DNA of 64,000 nucleotides from Chryseobacterium sp. MYb7 (GCF_002979455.1 NZ_PCOU01000019.1:42412-106411); one strand, 5' to 3'; positions 40,780 through 49,876 are shown, counted from the stretch's first letter. The notes: a model not told the origin generated them from the letters alone. Numbers and translations are program-made.

Positions 40780-40885
40780 GGATTCCTACGGAATGGACAA
40801 GGTGAATGGATATATCTGTTTTAGCTGACAAACACTTGTAATGTATTCATGATCTATCCATTACCTTGTCTATCCCGCAGAAATC
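40780..40885. repeat. Interspersed palindrome, family B copy 2
   Basis: Arms GGATTCCTACGGAATGGACA (40780-40799) and the degraded inverse CCTTGTCTATCCCGCAGAAA (40864-40883). It begins a roughly 170-bp direct repeat with the next copy. Confidence 0.75.
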
Positions 40886-40950
40886 TAGGCAATGCAGGAA
40901 CGACAATACAGATTAATTTTGAAGTAATGAAATTTGTTATTTTACGGTTT

Positions 40951-41046
40951 GGATTCCTAGAGAATAGACAAGGTGGGGAGAAATATCCGTTTTAACTAAC
41001 AAACCCTTCTAAGCTACCAATGCTTTTGTCAATTACGTAGGAATCC
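40951..41046. repeat. Interspersed palindrome, family B copy 3
   Basis: Arms GGATTCCTAGAGAATAGACA (40951-40970) and TTGTCAATTACGTAGGAATC (41026-41045). Same order of landmarks as copy 2, including AACAATACA-type sequence after the right arm, so copies 2 and 3 are a tandem duplication that has diverged. Confidence 0.75.
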
Positions 41047-41081
41047 AGGCAATCCAAGAATAACAATACAATGTAAACTAA

Positions 41082-41112
41082 AAACCCAGTTTCAACTGAT
41101 GAAACCGGGTTT
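41082..41112 (-). terminator. Intrinsic terminator after lipB
   Basis: AAACCCAGTTTCA and TGAAACCGGGTTT pair with one A-C mismatch around a five-base loop; A-rich left flank gives the leftward U-run. Confidence 0.75.
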
Positions 41113-41134
41113 ATTATATTGTAAGTAAACTTGA

Positions 41135-41863
41135 CTATTTGTAAATCAATTCTGCTTGAAACACATCGGCAAAATGTTTTCTGATCTTTGCTTTCAGTTC
41201 TTCCATTTCTACGGGTGTCAGTTCTCTTTCAAGTTCTCTTTTCAAAGAAGTAACCTGCTTGTCTTTTATACCACATGGAATAATGTATTCAAAATAACGC
41301 ATATCCGTATTCACATTCAATGCAAAGCCGTGCAGCGTTACCCATCGGGAAGCTTTTACTCCCATCGCACACATTTTTCTGGCGTAAGGTTTTCCCACAT
41401 CCAGCCATACTCCGGTTTCTCCTGGAGAACGTTCTCCTTTAATACCGTATTCGGCAATAGTTCTGATGATCACCTCTTCCAGATTCCTCATATATAAATG
41501 AATATCTGTGAAAAAGTTTTCCAAATCCAGAATAGGGTAGCCTACAACCTGTCCGTAGCCATGATAGGTAATATCTCCACCACGGTTTACTTTCACGAAA
41601 GTAGCATCAATTTCTTTCAATTTATCAATACCTGCAAGCATATTTTCTTCGTGTCCGCTTTTTCCTAAAGTATAAACGTGCGGATGTTCGACGAGAAGAA
41701 AATGGTTGGGAGTAGTAATATGTTGTTCTGCAGGAAGATCCCTGTTTTTTATTTTGGTATCAATGATGTTTTTCATCAGTTGTTCCTGATAATCCCAGGC
41801 TGGCTGATATTCTTTGACTCCTAAATCTTCAAATTCTACTGCTTTATTTTGATTTGTATTCAT
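41135..41863 (-). CDS. lipB: Lipoyl(octanoyl) transferase LipB
   Basis: A 242-residue cytoplasmic enzyme moving octanoyl groups from ACP to lipoyl domains, the first step of lipoate synthesis. The substrate-pocket motif 'VNRGGDITYHGYGQVVGYPI' and the catalytic-region 'IPCGIKDKQVTSLKRE' (Cys and Lys) are conserved. It follows trpA by 31 bp but has its own TAnnTTTG box in that gap, so it need not depend on tryptophan control. Confidence 0.95.
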   Translation of the reverse strand: MNTNQNKAVEFEDLGVKEYQPAWDYQEQLMKNIIDTKIKNRDLPAEQHITTPNHFLLVEHPHVYTLGKSGHEENMLAGIDKLKEIDATFVKVNRGGDITYHGYGQVVGYPILDLENFFTDIHLYMRNLEEVIIRTIAEYGIKGERSPGETGVWLDVGKPYARKMCAMGVKASRWVTLHGFALNVNTDMRYFEYIIPCGIKDKQVTSLKRELERELTPVEMEELKAKIRKHFADVFQAELIYK

Positions 41864-41879
41864 TTCAATTTTTGATATA

Positions 41880-41887
41880 CAAATTTA
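41880..41887 (-). promoter_or_regulatory. TAnnTTTG promoter element for lipB
   Basis: TAAATTTG read leftward, 16 bases before the lipB ATG (41863) and within the trpA-lipB gap. Confidence 0.65.
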
Positions 41888-41894
41888 GTGAATT

Positions 41895-42629
41895 TTACGC
41901 TTTTATGGAATGGATAAAATCTATGGCGCTTTTCTTCCAGTCTCTATCCTGAAGCAAAATATTCACAAAAGCTGTTCCGATGATACCTCCATCTGCTTTT
42001 TCCGTTACATTTTCAAAATCTTCTTTCGACTTGATTCCAAATCCAATCATCACCGGATTTTTAAGCGGGAGAGATGCTATTCTGGAAAGGTAGGATTCAT
42101 TTTTCAAAACAGCGTTTTCATTTCCGGTAGTGGAAGAAGAGCTTACTGCATACAGAAAACCTGAGCTTAGGGAATCCAGATAGATCATCCTTTCATCAGA
42201 TGTTTCCGGGGTTACGAGAAAGGTAAAATTAAGATGGTATTGCTTTAAAATCTGCTGGTAATTTTTTTCAAACTCGATAGGAGGGAGGTCTGGAAGAATG
42301 AGTCCAGAAACACCACTTTCCGAACACGCTGCACAAAATTTCTCAAACCCGAAACTTAAAACAGGATTGATGTACCCCATCAGGATAATCGGAATTCTGA
42401 TTTCATCTTTGATAGCTTTCAGCTGAGACAATAGTTTTTCAATGGTCATTCCGTTTTGTAAAGCCAGTTCATGAGCTTTCTGGATCACAGGTCCATCTGC
42501 CACAGGATCAGAATAAGGCATTCCGATTTCAATCATATCCGCTCCGGAGTCCTGAATCAGTTTTATAATGTCAGCGGTATCTTCCAATTGAGGAATTCCT
42601 GCTGTGAAGTATATATTTAGTTTTTTCAT
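41895..42629 (-). CDS. trpA: Tryptophan synthase alpha subunit
   Basis: A 244-residue TIM barrel that splits indole-3-glycerol phosphate into indole and glyceraldehyde-3-phosphate. Motifs: 'DMIEIGMPYSDPVADGPVIQKAHELAL' (catalytic Glu and Asp), 'PIILMGYINPVLSFG', 'GLILPDLP' and 'PVMIGFGIKSKEDF'. It is the last trp gene, 89 bp after trpB. Shorter than the E. coli protein (268), with trimmed ends. Confidence 0.95.
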   Translation of the reverse strand: MKKLNIYFTAGIPQLEDTADIIKLIQDSGADMIEIGMPYSDPVADGPVIQKAHELALQNGMTIEKLLSQLKAIKDEIRIPIILMGYINPVLSFGFEKFCAACSESGVSGLILPDLPPIEFEKNYQQILKQYHLNFTFLVTPETSDERMIYLDSLSSGFLYAVSSSSTTGNENAVLKNESYLSRIASLPLKNPVMIGFGIKSKEDFENVTEKADGGIIGTAFVNILLQDRDWKKSAIDFIHSIKA

Positions 42630-42718
42630 TTTTTTATTGTATTGATATAGTCATGTAAAATGTATTCATCATTGGGTTTTACCCATTAAAATCATTTTGC
42701 ATACATACTTTTTACATT

Positions 42719-43897
42719 TTACAAATTTTTGAGATATGTTTCCATATCCTTATCTCCACGGCCGCTCAGACAAATGACTACAACATCATTTTCATTGAAT
42801 TTTTTCTTGTCTAAAACTGCCAGTGCATGTGAACTTTCCAGTGCCGGAATGATTCCTTCCAGTTTGGTAAGGTCAAAAGCACATTTTAAGGCTTCATCGT
42901 CATTAATACTAAAAAATTCTGCTCTTTTTTCTTTAAATAAATGCGCATGGAAAGGCCCTATTCCAGGATAATCTAATCCTGCGGAAATAGAATGAGGTTC
43001 TATAACCTGCCCGTCTTCTGTCTGCATTACAAGGCTTTTGCTTCCGTGAAGCACTCCAAGCGTTCCTAAAAAGGTAGTAGCCGCAGATTTTCCGGAATCT
43101 ACTCCTAATCCTCCGGCTTCAGCAGCAATAATTTTCACCTCTTTTTCCTCCACAAAATGATAGAAAGTTCCTGCTGCATTACTTCCTCCACCTACACAGG
43201 CAATCACATAATCTGGGTTTTCTCTTCCGATTTTTTCTTTAAGCTGTTCTTTGATTTCTTTTGAAATAATACTCTGAAATCTTGCTACTAAATCAGGAAA
43301 AGGATGAGGCCCAACCACACTTCCAATCACATAATGAGTAGTCACAGGATTGTTGATCCAGTCTCTTAATGCTTCATTTACAGCGTCTTTTAGTGTTTTT
43401 GAACCTGATGTAGCTGCTACCACTTCTGCACCCAGCATTTTCATTCTTGCCACGTTTGGGGCTTGTCTCTGGATATCAATTTCACCCATGTAGACAATAC
43501 ATTCCAGACCTAATAAAGCACAGGCTGTAGCAGTAGCAACACCGTGTTGTCCCGCTCCGGTTTCAGCAATAATTCTTGTTTTTCCAAGACGCTTGGCCAA
43601 TAAAACCTGTCCCAGAGCATTATTGATCTTATGAGCTCCGGTATGGTTGAGGTCTTCTCGTTTTAAGTAAATCTGAGTATTATATTTATTACTTAGATTT
43701 TTAGCAAAATATAAAGGAGTAGCGCGTCCCACATAGTTTTTAAGCAAATCCTGATATTCAGCCTGAAAATCTTCAGATGCTATGATGTCAAGATAGTTTT
43801 TTTGCAGTTCTTCTACATTAGGATAGAGCATTTCGGGGATAAAAGCACCTCCAAACTCTCCATAATATCCGTTTTCATCGGGGTTTTTATAATTCAT
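42719..43897 (-). CDS. trpB: Tryptophan synthase beta subunit
   Basis: A 392-residue PLP enzyme joining indole and serine to give tryptophan. The PLP lysine is Lys90 in '[17 protein letters not shown]'; the phosphate-binding '[11 protein letters not shown]' and the monovalent-cation region '[11 protein letters not shown]' are intact. It starts 4 bp after a GNAT acetyltransferase gene, so that gene and the preceding ORF are part of the trp transcript. Confidence 0.97.
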   Translation of the reverse strand: MNYKNPDENGYYGEFGGAFIPEMLYPNVEELQKNYLDIIASEDFQAEYQDLLKNYVGRATPLYFAKNLSNKYNTQIYLKREDLNHTGAHKINNALGQVLLAKRLGKTRIIAETGAGQHGVATATACALLGLECIVYMGEIDIQRQAPNVARMKMLGAEVVAATSGSKTLKDAVNEALRDWINNPVTTHYVIGSVVGPHPFPDLVARFQSIISKEIKEQLKEKIGRENPDYVIACVGGGSNAAGTFYHFVEEKEVKIIAAEAGGLGVDSGKSAATTFLGTLGVLHGSKSLVMQTEDGQVIEPHSISAGLDYPGIGPFHAHLFKEKRAEFFSINDDEALKCAFDLTKLEGIIPALESSHALAVLDKKKFNENDVVVICLSGRGDKDMETYLKNL

Positions 43898-43901
43898 TTT
43901 T

Positions 43902-44447
43902 TTATTCTTTAGTCATTAAATAAGCATTGTTTTGTGAACTTAGCTGATTGAGCAGTTCTTTTCTTTCCTGTGAGGTATGAAAAATCAAAATATCATCATC
44001 TTCAGAATTCACCCACCCGGAGCCGATACTTTCTTTGATCATTTTGGCTTTGTCATGGAGAATTTCTACATCACATTTTTCATAAAAGGGTCGAAGATCC
44101 GAATGACAAAAACCTATAGTTTCCATATTCCGCTGAATAGTATTTTCTTTGAAACTTCTGACCAACGCTGCACCATATCCTTTCTTTTTAGGAGCAGCTA
44201 CAAGTCCTACGGCTTCCGCAAAACTATACTCTGAGTCTGCTATTTTTAAGGTAAAATCAAAATTTACTCTCATAATGGCCAGTATATTTTCATGGGCATC
44301 CATCAGAAAATGAAATTCTGAATTTTTGAAAAAAGTGCGAAAATAAGCGACTTTCATCGTATTCCAGGCAGAAATATCCCAAAGTTCCAGGATATGTTCT
44401 ATCTCGGTTTCTGTTAGATTTTTCGTTTCTTTTATTTGATATTTCAT
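43902..44447 (-). CDS. GNAT family N-acetyltransferase inserted in the trp operon
   Basis: A 181-residue acetyltransferase. The acetyl-CoA site is '[28 protein letters not shown]' (beta4-alpha3 with R/Q-x-x-G-x-G/A form as 'KKKGYGAAL'), followed by '[20 protein letters not shown]', the usual distal motif. The substrate is unknown. Its ATG overlaps the upstream ORF stop (ATGA) and it ends 4 bp before trpB, so it is translated as part of the trp operon. Not a known tryptophan enzyme. Confidence 0.82.
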   Translation of the reverse strand: MKYQIKETKNLTETEIEHILELWDISAWNTMKVAYFRTFFKNSEFHFLMDAHENILAIMRVNFDFTLKIADSEYSFAEAVGLVAAPKKKGYGAALVRSFKENTIQRNMETIGFCHSDLRPFYEKCDVEILHDKAKMIKESIGSGWVNSEDDDILIFHTSQERKELLNQLSSQNNAYLMTKE

Positions 44448-44959
44448 GGGTTCAAACTATTAATAAATGCAAGGTTGTAATCGTACTGTTGCTTGGTAAT
44501 CAATTTTTTATAATACAATAATTCTATTTTATGCATTAAATCAATTAAGGTTGCTTTATCTATTTTTGACTGATACATCGTGATTGCAATTTCCAGGTTG
44601 TCAATCAAATAATAAGAATCTGAATCTTCATACAGCAGAAATATTTTAGCATAAATCAGTCCTAAATCATATTTTACTACTGATCTTACATGATTCTCTA
44701 AAAATTTATCAGAGATAATAACCAGATAATAGCTGTTCCATAGGCTGATTCTCTCAAAAAAATACTGGATGTCACTTTCTTCAAAATCTTTAATAGTGCT
44801 AATGAATTTAGACAATAATCCACCCACTTCCCAATGTTCTATATTGCTGTCATTCTCGGCAATAAAGTGATACAGATTCTGGATTTTCTCATTTCCAAAT
44901 TTAGGTGGAAATAAGGTTTTATAAAATGTCTTCTTTAGCAAATGTATATTCATCATCAT
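44444..44959 (-). CDS. Uncharacterised helical protein inserted in the trp operon
   Basis: A 171-residue, mainly alpha-helical cytoplasmic protein (MMMNIHLLKKTFYKTLFPPKFGNEKIQNLYHFIAEND...). No motif recognised; repeated aromatic-rich helices ('WNSYYLVIISDKF', 'IYAKIFLLYEDSDSYYLIDNLEIAI') suggest a helical bundle. It follows trpF by 27 bp and overlaps the GNAT gene by 4 bp, so the two form a coupled pair between trpF and trpB. Confidence 0.7.
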   Translation of the reverse strand: MMMNIHLLKKTFYKTLFPPKFGNEKIQNLYHFIAENDSNIEHWEVGGLLSKFISTIKDFEESDIQYFFERISLWNSYYLVIISDKFLENHVRSVVKYDLGLIYAKIFLLYEDSDSYYLIDNLEIAITMYQSKIDKATLIDLMHKIELLYYKKLITKQQYDYNLAFINSLNP

Positions 44960-44986
44960 TGTGTATTTTTTATTGATTACCTATTT

Positions 44987-45676
44987 TTAATGGTATAAAG
45001 TTTTGAATTTTTTTATTCTGTCAATATTTTTATTTCCGGGCTCTGTTTCAAATTTTGAATTGATATCTAAAGCGAAAGGCTGTTGCTTCAATGTTTTCAT
45101 ATTCCCAATATTTTCTTCAGAAATACCACCGCTTAGAAAGTAGGGAATGGGAATCTGGAATTCATTCAGAATATTCCAGTCGAATTGTTTTCCTGTTCCT
45201 CCAAAGGCTTTGCTGTCAGTATCAAAAAGGTAAAAGGTAATAGGTTGCAGGTTGTAGGTAGTTTGTTGCAGATCAAAAATTTGTCTTATTTTATTTTGAT
45301 TTTCTGTTGTATTATTTCCTACTCTTATTGCTTTAATAATTCCAACTTCAGGATTCAGTTTTTGTTTCAATTCAGTAATAAAATCATTACTTTCATCACC
45401 ATGAAGCTGTACGAAATTTAAATCTGCCTGTTGAACAATCCTTAAAATTTTATCCATTTCTTCATTCACAAAAACACCTACTTTTCCATGATGATCAATC
45501 ATTGAGATTTCTTTCAGATTCAGATGATTCAAAACATATCTCGGTGATTTTTCATAGAAGATGAAACCAAGAAAATCTGTATTCATAGAAATTAGTTCCT
45601 GAATCTGGTCCGGTTTTGTAAGACCGCAGACTTTGAGTTGAGGAGGCAGGTTTGAAGTTGTAGGTTGCAGGCTCAT
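44987..45676 (-). CDS. trpF: Phosphoribosylanthranilate isomerase
   Basis: A 229-residue TIM barrel carrying out the Amadori rearrangement of phosphoribosylanthranilate. 'LKVCGLTKPDQI' holds the catalytic Cys and 'YLFDTDSKAFGGTGKQFDW' the catalytic Asp and phosphate loop; 'PYFLSGGISEENI' follows. It is longer than usual (about 205-215). The extra residues, at the N-terminus ('MSLQPTTSNLPPQ') and at 'DLQQTTYNLQPITFY', are encoded by CAACCTGCAACC/CCTACAAC-type repeat DNA. It lies 11 bp after trpC. Confidence 0.93.
   Translation of the reverse strand: MSLQPTTSNLPPQLKVCGLTKPDQIQELISMNTDFLGFIFYEKSPRYVLNHLNLKEISMIDHHGKVGVFVNEEMDKILRIVQQADLNFVQLHGDESNDFITELKQKLNPEVGIIKAIRVGNNTTENQNKIRQIFDLQQTTYNLQPITFYLFDTDSKAFGGTGKQFDWNILNEFQIPIPYFLSGGISEENIGNMKTLKQQPFALDINSKFETEPGNKNIDRIKKFKTLYH
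45236..45276. repeat. GGTTGCAGGTTGTAGGT-type repeat inside trpF
   Basis: The + strand shows GGTTGCAGGTTGTAGGTAG inside the coding region. Similar words occur at the trpF start (45655-45675) and before trpG (48296-48350). In trpF it is in frame and adds about ten residues next to the catalytic Asp loop. Confidence 0.65.
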
Positions 45677-45687
45677 TATGATTGATT

Positions 45688-46461
45688 TTAAATTTGAGAA
45701 GTGAATTCTTCAAAAGCTTTTGCCGGATGAGTGTTTTTCATGAAATATTCTCCCATCAGGAAACCGTCAAATCCTTTTTCCTTTAAAAATTTGAAGTCTT
45801 CAAGACTGTAAATACCGCTTTCTGCAACGGACAAAACTTCTTTCGGAAGCTGGTTTTTCAACTGAAGGGAATGCTGCAGATCTACCTTAAAATCTTTAAG
45901 GTTCCTGTTATTGATTCCTACCAAGTCGATTTCTGAATTGAAATGCTTTAGTTCATCTTCTGTATGAATTTCCAGCAAAACTTCCAATTTCAGCTCATGA
46001 GCGAGTTCTGTAAATTCCTGTACCTGCGCAGGAGAAAGACATGAAGCAATCAACAGAACGACATCGGCTCCGATGCTTTTGGCTTCATAGAACTGATATT
46101 CATCAATCATGAAATCTTTTCGCAGAATCGGAATGTTAATCTCATTTCTTACCCCTAGAACATCATTTAAGTTTCCTCCGAAGAAATCATAATCTGTCAG
46201 GATAGAGATTCCGCTGGCTCCAAAATTTTCGTAAGCAGAAACTACCTCTAAAGGCTCCACACTATTGTTGATAATCCCTTTTGAAGGCGATTGTCTTTTG
46301 AACTCAGCGATAATTCCGCTTTTATTTTTGATAGATTCTTTCAGGGAATAGGTTTTTCTTCCAAAAAAATCCGTGTTTTTTAAATGATCAAGAGAAATGC
46401 GTGATTTTGCCGCTGTAACTTCCTCTTTTTTTCGTTCAATAATTTTATCGAGTATCGTCAT
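45688..46461 (-). CDS. trpC: Indole-3-glycerol phosphate synthase
   Basis: A 257-residue TIM barrel closing the indole ring from carboxyphenylaminodeoxyribulose phosphate. 'IIAEFKRQSPSKGIIN' carries the catalytic Lys and SPS loop; 'PILRKDFMIDEYQFYEAKSIGADVVLLI', 'EIDLVGINNRNL' and 'VAESGIYSLEDF' are all standard. It lies 185 bp after trpD and 11 bp before trpF. Confidence 0.96.
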   Translation of the reverse strand: MTILDKIIERKKEEVTAAKSRISLDHLKNTDFFGRKTYSLKESIKNKSGIIAEFKRQSPSKGIINNSVEPLEVVSAYENFGASGISILTDYDFFGGNLNDVLGVRNEINIPILRKDFMIDEYQFYEAKSIGADVVLLIASCLSPAQVQEFTELAHELKLEVLLEIHTEDELKHFNSEIDLVGINNRNLKDFKVDLQHSLQLKNQLPKEVLSVAESGIYSLEDFKFLKEKGFDGFLMGEYFMKNTHPAKAFEEFTSQI

Positions 46462-46536
46462 TTTTTTGTGTTTAAAATTTAATCAATGATTATTTTATTT
46501 GAACCTGTTTAAATTTTTTTCTTTTTGAAACATTAA

Positions 46537-46581
46537 GATTGTAGTAAGATGTTAAGATAAGCTTCACTTTAACTTACAATC
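46537..46581. repeat. Imperfect inverted repeat in the trpD-trpC spacer
   Basis: GATTGTAGTAAGATGTTAAG and, after about 12 bases, TTAACTTACAATC pair imperfectly. The 185-bp spacer is otherwise AT-rich with no gene and no clear terminator; the hairpin might tune transcript processing or be an interspersed repeat. Confidence 0.45.
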
Positions 46582-46646
46582 AGAATGATTAATCTTAACG
46601 ATTATTCATTACTTAAAATTTCTTAACGGTTAAAAAAATAATAAGA

Positions 46647-47678
46647 TTAATGAATTAAAAGATTAAAACTATTCAATGCTTTTCCGCTTTGCAGACTTTC
46701 TTTAGCCAGCAGAAGACAATCTTCATACGTCCCGAATTTGTTGGTGTTGTGCAGCGCTACTGAGGCGTTGGCAAGAATCACAGAGTTCTGTTGTTCTGTA
46801 CCTTTTCCTTCTAAAATATCCATAAATATTTTTGCTGTTTCCTGAATAGAACTTCCGGCTTTGATGTCTTCCAGTGTTACGGGATTGAAGCCTAAATCTT
46901 CCGCAGAATATATTTCTTCCCCATTTTTTGTGATGATTTTGCTGTCGTCCGTAAGGCTTATTTCATCATATCCGTCAAGACCATGTACCAGCATAAACTC
47001 GCGTTCTTCCTTTTGAAGGAGGTACTGATAAATTCTTGCAATTTCCAGATTATAAACCCCAATCATTGAATATTTAGGTTTTGCCGGATTCACTAAAGGT
47101 CCTAATAGGTTAAAGAATGTTCTTAATCCCAGAGATTTTCTCAATAACCCAACTGATTGCAGTGCAGGGTGAAAATGAGGAGCATGCAAAAAGCAGATAT
47201 TGGCTCTTTCAAGATCTTCATTCAATTGTTCTGAATTGCTTTTAAACTGATAGCCCAGTTCTTCAAGCACATTAGATGAACCTGTAGTTGTGGAAGCTCC
47301 GTAATTTCCATGTTTGGTTACCTTCTGTCCGGCTCCGGCTACTACAAAACTGGCTAGCGTTGATATATTGATGGTGTCTTTTCCGTCACCTCCGGTTCCT
47401 ACAATATCGATGGCATCACTTGCATCAATATTTACAGTAACAGCCATCTGTAATAATGCTTCTCTGAAACCTTCCAGCTCTTTCAGGGTGATATTCCGCA
47501 TCAGGAAAACACTCATGAAAGCCGTAACCTCTGCAGCATTGAACTTATTCTGTGCAATCTCAATCATCATAGCCTTAGCTTCTGATTTGGAGAGCGTATT
47601 ATGATTGAACAGGTATTGTAATATTTCTTTCATTTGTGGCGTTTTTATGGTTGTTGAAGGGGTTTCTAAGGTTTTCAT
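46647..47678 (-). CDS. trpD: Anthranilate phosphoribosyltransferase
   Basis: A 343-residue enzyme adding phosphoribosyl to anthranilate. The PRPP motif 'DIVGTGGDGKDTINISTLASFVVAGAGQKVTKHGNYGASTTTGSSNVLEELGY' is complete; 'HAPHFHPALQSVGLLRKSLGLRTFFNLLGPLVNP' follows. Its ATG overlaps the trpG stop (ATGA), so it is translationally coupled. The first 15 residues are poorly conserved and Met16 is an alternative start. Confidence 0.96.
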   Translation of the reverse strand: MKTLETPSTTIKTPQMKEILQYLFNHNTLSKSEAKAMMIEIAQNKFNAAEVTAFMSVFLMRNITLKELEGFREALLQMAVTVNIDASDAIDIVGTGGDGKDTINISTLASFVVAGAGQKVTKHGNYGASTTTGSSNVLEELGYQFKSNSEQLNEDLERANICFLHAPHFHPALQSVGLLRKSLGLRTFFNLLGPLVNPAKPKYSMIGVYNLEIARIYQYLLQKEEREFMLVHGLDGYDEISLTDDSKIITKNGEEIYSAEDLGFNPVTLEDIKAGSSIQETAKIFMDILEGKGTEQQNSVILANASVALHNTNKFGTYEDCLLLAKESLQSGKALNSFNLLIH

Positions 47679-48277
47679 GACAATAGAAAGTTTTTAATGA
47701 TGACTTCTCCTTCTGGCGTTAAAATGCTTTCAGGGTGAAATTGTACTCCGTGTACATCATACGTTTTGTGCTGCAAAGCCATGATCATTCCATCTTTATC
47801 TACAGCGGTGATTTCCAGTTCTTCCGGGAAACCTTGCGGATTGACTGCCCAGCTGTGGTATCTTCCCACTTCCAGTCCTGAACTTAAATTGTTGAAAATC
47901 TTGGTGTTTTCTTTTACAATTTCAGTAGTAGTTGCTACTCCATGGAAAATTTCAGACAGGTTGATCAGAGTTCCTCCGAAAGCTTCAGCGATAGCCTGCT
48001 GGCCAAGGCATACCCCAAGAATGCTTTTTGTAGGCGCATATTCTTTAATAAGGTCTAATAAAATACCTGCTTCTTCAGGAATTCCGGGACCGGGAGAGAG
48101 GATAATTTTGTCATATTTTCCAATCTCTTCAAGGGTAATTTTATCATTTCTTACTACATCCACTTTCTGATCCAGAATTCTTTCAATAATCTGGACAAGG
48201 TTATACGTAAAGCTGTCATAGTTGTCAAAAACGAGAACTTTAAGCTGTGGCTGTTGGGTGTTTATATTGTTGTTCAT
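47675..48277 (-). CDS. trpG: Anthranilate synthase component II (glutamine amidotransferase)
   Basis: A 200-residue class I amidotransferase feeding ammonia to TrpE. The nucleophile Cys is in 'ILGVCLGQQAIAEAFGG' and the His-Glu pair in 'HGVQFHPESI'; 'NYDSFTYNLVQII' is the N-terminal mark. The frame stays open upstream to 48370, but those residues are encoded by CAAC-rich repeat DNA and would be unlike any TrpG, so the ATG at 48277 is used. It lies 82 bp after trpE and overlaps trpD. Confidence 0.95.
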   Translation of the reverse strand: MNNNINTQQPQLKVLVFDNYDSFTYNLVQIIERILDQKVDVVRNDKITLEEIGKYDKIILSPGPGIPEEAGILLDLIKEYAPTKSILGVCLGQQAIAEAFGGTLINLSEIFHGVATTTEIVKENTKIFNNLSSGLEVGRYHSWAVNPQGFPEELEITAVDKDGMIMALQHKTYDVHGVQFHPESILTPEGEVIIKNFLLS

Positions 48278-48295
48278 TTCTTTTTTTGTTAGAGA

Positions 48296-48350
48296 GTTGC
48301 GGGTTGTTTTTTGTTGCTGGTTGCAGGTTGTTTTTGTTGCAAGTTGATAG
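48296..48350. repeat. GTTGC-rich repeat between trpE and trpG
   Basis: + strand words GTTGCGGGTTG, GTTGCTGGTTGCAGGTTG and GTTGCAAGTTGATAGTTGA in a row; a low-complexity run of the same type as found in trpF. It fills nearly all of the trpE-trpG gap. Confidence 0.65.
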
Positions 48351-48359
48351 TTGATGGGT

Positions 48360-49784
48360 TTATTTTTCAACTATTTTTTCTGCTTTTTCTACAGCTTTTT
48401 TCAGAGCATTTAGTTTGTTGTTGACTTCCTGCAGCTCACTTTCAGGGACGGATTTTGCTACAAGTCCGGCACCTGCCTGATAAAACAGCGTGTTGTTTTT
48501 GCTTAAGAATGTTCTGATCATGATGGCCTGGTTGCAGGTTCCGTTCAATCCAATAATTCCTATACATCCGCCGTAATATCCGCGGGAATCTTTTTCATAT
48601 TGATTGATCAGTTGAAGGGCTTTATGCTTCGGTGCACCGCTCAGCGTTCCCTGAGGGAAAGTGGCAGAAACCATTTCAAGAGGATTGATATTATCTTCAA
48701 CATCTGCTGTCACTTCACTTACCATATGAATAACATGAGAGAACAGCTGAATCTCCTTAAGTTTAGTAACGGTTACATTTTTTCCAAGCTTCCCAAGATC
48801 ATTTCTTGCCAGATCCACCAGCATGGTATGTTCTGCATTTTCTTTAGGATCAGCCTTTAAAACTTCAATAGCTTCAAGGTCAGCTTCAAAGTTCCCTGTT
48901 CTTTTGGAAGTTCCGGCGATCGGGTGAATGATTGCTTTATTGTTTTTGATAATTAATTGGCTTTCAGGGCTTGATCCGAATAATTTGTAATTTCCGTAAT
49001 CAAAATAGAATAGGTAAGGAGAAGGATTGATATTTCTCAAAGCACGGTATACATTAAACTCATCTCCTTTGAATTTCTGTTCAAATCTTCTGCTTAGAAC
49101 CAGCTGGAAAACGTCTCCACGCATACAGTGTTTCTGAGCTGTTTTTACCAGTTCCAGATACTCTTCATTGGTAATATTAGATGTTTCCTCGCTTGTTTTT
49201 TCAAAAGGATAAACCGGAGTATTCTGATTTTTAATAAGATTCTCTAAAAGATGAAGTTCAGATTTTACCCCATCAATAAAGTTTTCAATAATATGCATTT
49301 CATCATTGAAATGATTGATAGCGATCACATATTGGTATAATCTGTATCGCATAACAGGAATTTCAACTTCCTTGCTTTGTGCTTTAAGATTGATGTTTTC
49401 AAAAAACTGTACCGCTTCGAAGCTTGTATAGCCAAAAAGGCTCTGAGCCGTTTGCTCTATGGGATCATTCGTTTCTTCACATTTAAAAATGTTTCTGAAG
49501 TTTTCAAATATATCTGTAATCTTTTGATCATTAATCAATTGTTTTACAGGAGCGGAAGCTGGAAGCTTAATTTCAAATTCGTTGAGGTTTTTCACTTCAA
49601 TTCCCGCAATGGCATTTACCGCGATAAAGGAAAAATTATTATCAATACTTTTTGAATCCGAGCTTTCCAGAAGAATGGTATCCCGGAATTTATCCCTGAT
49701 CTTAAGATAAATATTCATAGGAGTATGAAGATCTCCCAGTGTTTTTTTCGAAACAGTTTTTATTTTAATTGTGTTTGTAAACAT
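48360..49784 (-). CDS. trpE: Anthranilate synthase component I
   Basis: A 474-residue chorismate-using enzyme, first step of tryptophan synthesis. 'IIHPIAGTSKRTGNFEADLEAIEVLKADPKENAEHTMLVDLARNDLGK', 'VSATFPQGTLSGAPKHKALQLI' and 'YYGGCIGIIGLNGTCNQAIMIRT' are the chorismate-binding motifs. It is the first enzyme gene behind the trpL leader and attenuator. The N-terminal part should carry the tryptophan feedback site. Confidence 0.96.
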   Translation of the reverse strand: MFTNTIKIKTVSKKTLGDLHTPMNIYLKIRDKFRDTILLESSDSKSIDNNFSFIAVNAIAGIEVKNLNEFEIKLPASAPVKQLINDQKITDIFENFRNIFKCEETNDPIEQTAQSLFGYTSFEAVQFFENINLKAQSKEVEIPVMRYRLYQYVIAINHFNDEMHIIENFIDGVKSELHLLENLIKNQNTPVYPFEKTSEETSNITNEEYLELVKTAQKHCMRGDVFQLVLSRRFEQKFKGDEFNVYRALRNINPSPYLFYFDYGNYKLFGSSPESQLIIKNNKAIIHPIAGTSKRTGNFEADLEAIEVLKADPKENAEHTMLVDLARNDLGKLGKNVTVTKLKEIQLFSHVIHMVSEVTADVEDNINPLEMVSATFPQGTLSGAPKHKALQLINQYEKDSRGYYGGCIGIIGLNGTCNQAIMIRTFLSKNNTLFYQAGAGLVAKSVPESELQEVNNKLNALKKAVEKAEKIVEK

Positions 49785-49812
49785 CGTGTTGTTTTTTGTA
49801 AGATTAAGGAAT

Positions 49813-49844
49813 AAAAAAAGGCTTTAACGGTATCCGTCAAAGCC
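49813..49844 (-). terminator. trp attenuator terminator
   Basis: Leftward the RNA reads GGCUUUGACGG, three bases, CCGUUAAAGCC and a run of U (49813-49819 are A on the + strand). One G-U wobble. It lies between the leader peptide stop (49877) and the trpE ATG (49784). Confidence 0.88.
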
Positions 49845-49876
49845 TATATATTGTTTTTTGATTATTTCTGCTGTGA

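Noticed and set aside
42673..42685. Terminator between trpB and trpA (TGGGT-TTT-ACCCA)
   Set aside because: Only five paired bases and no U-run; too weak to support, and trpA is expected on the same transcript.
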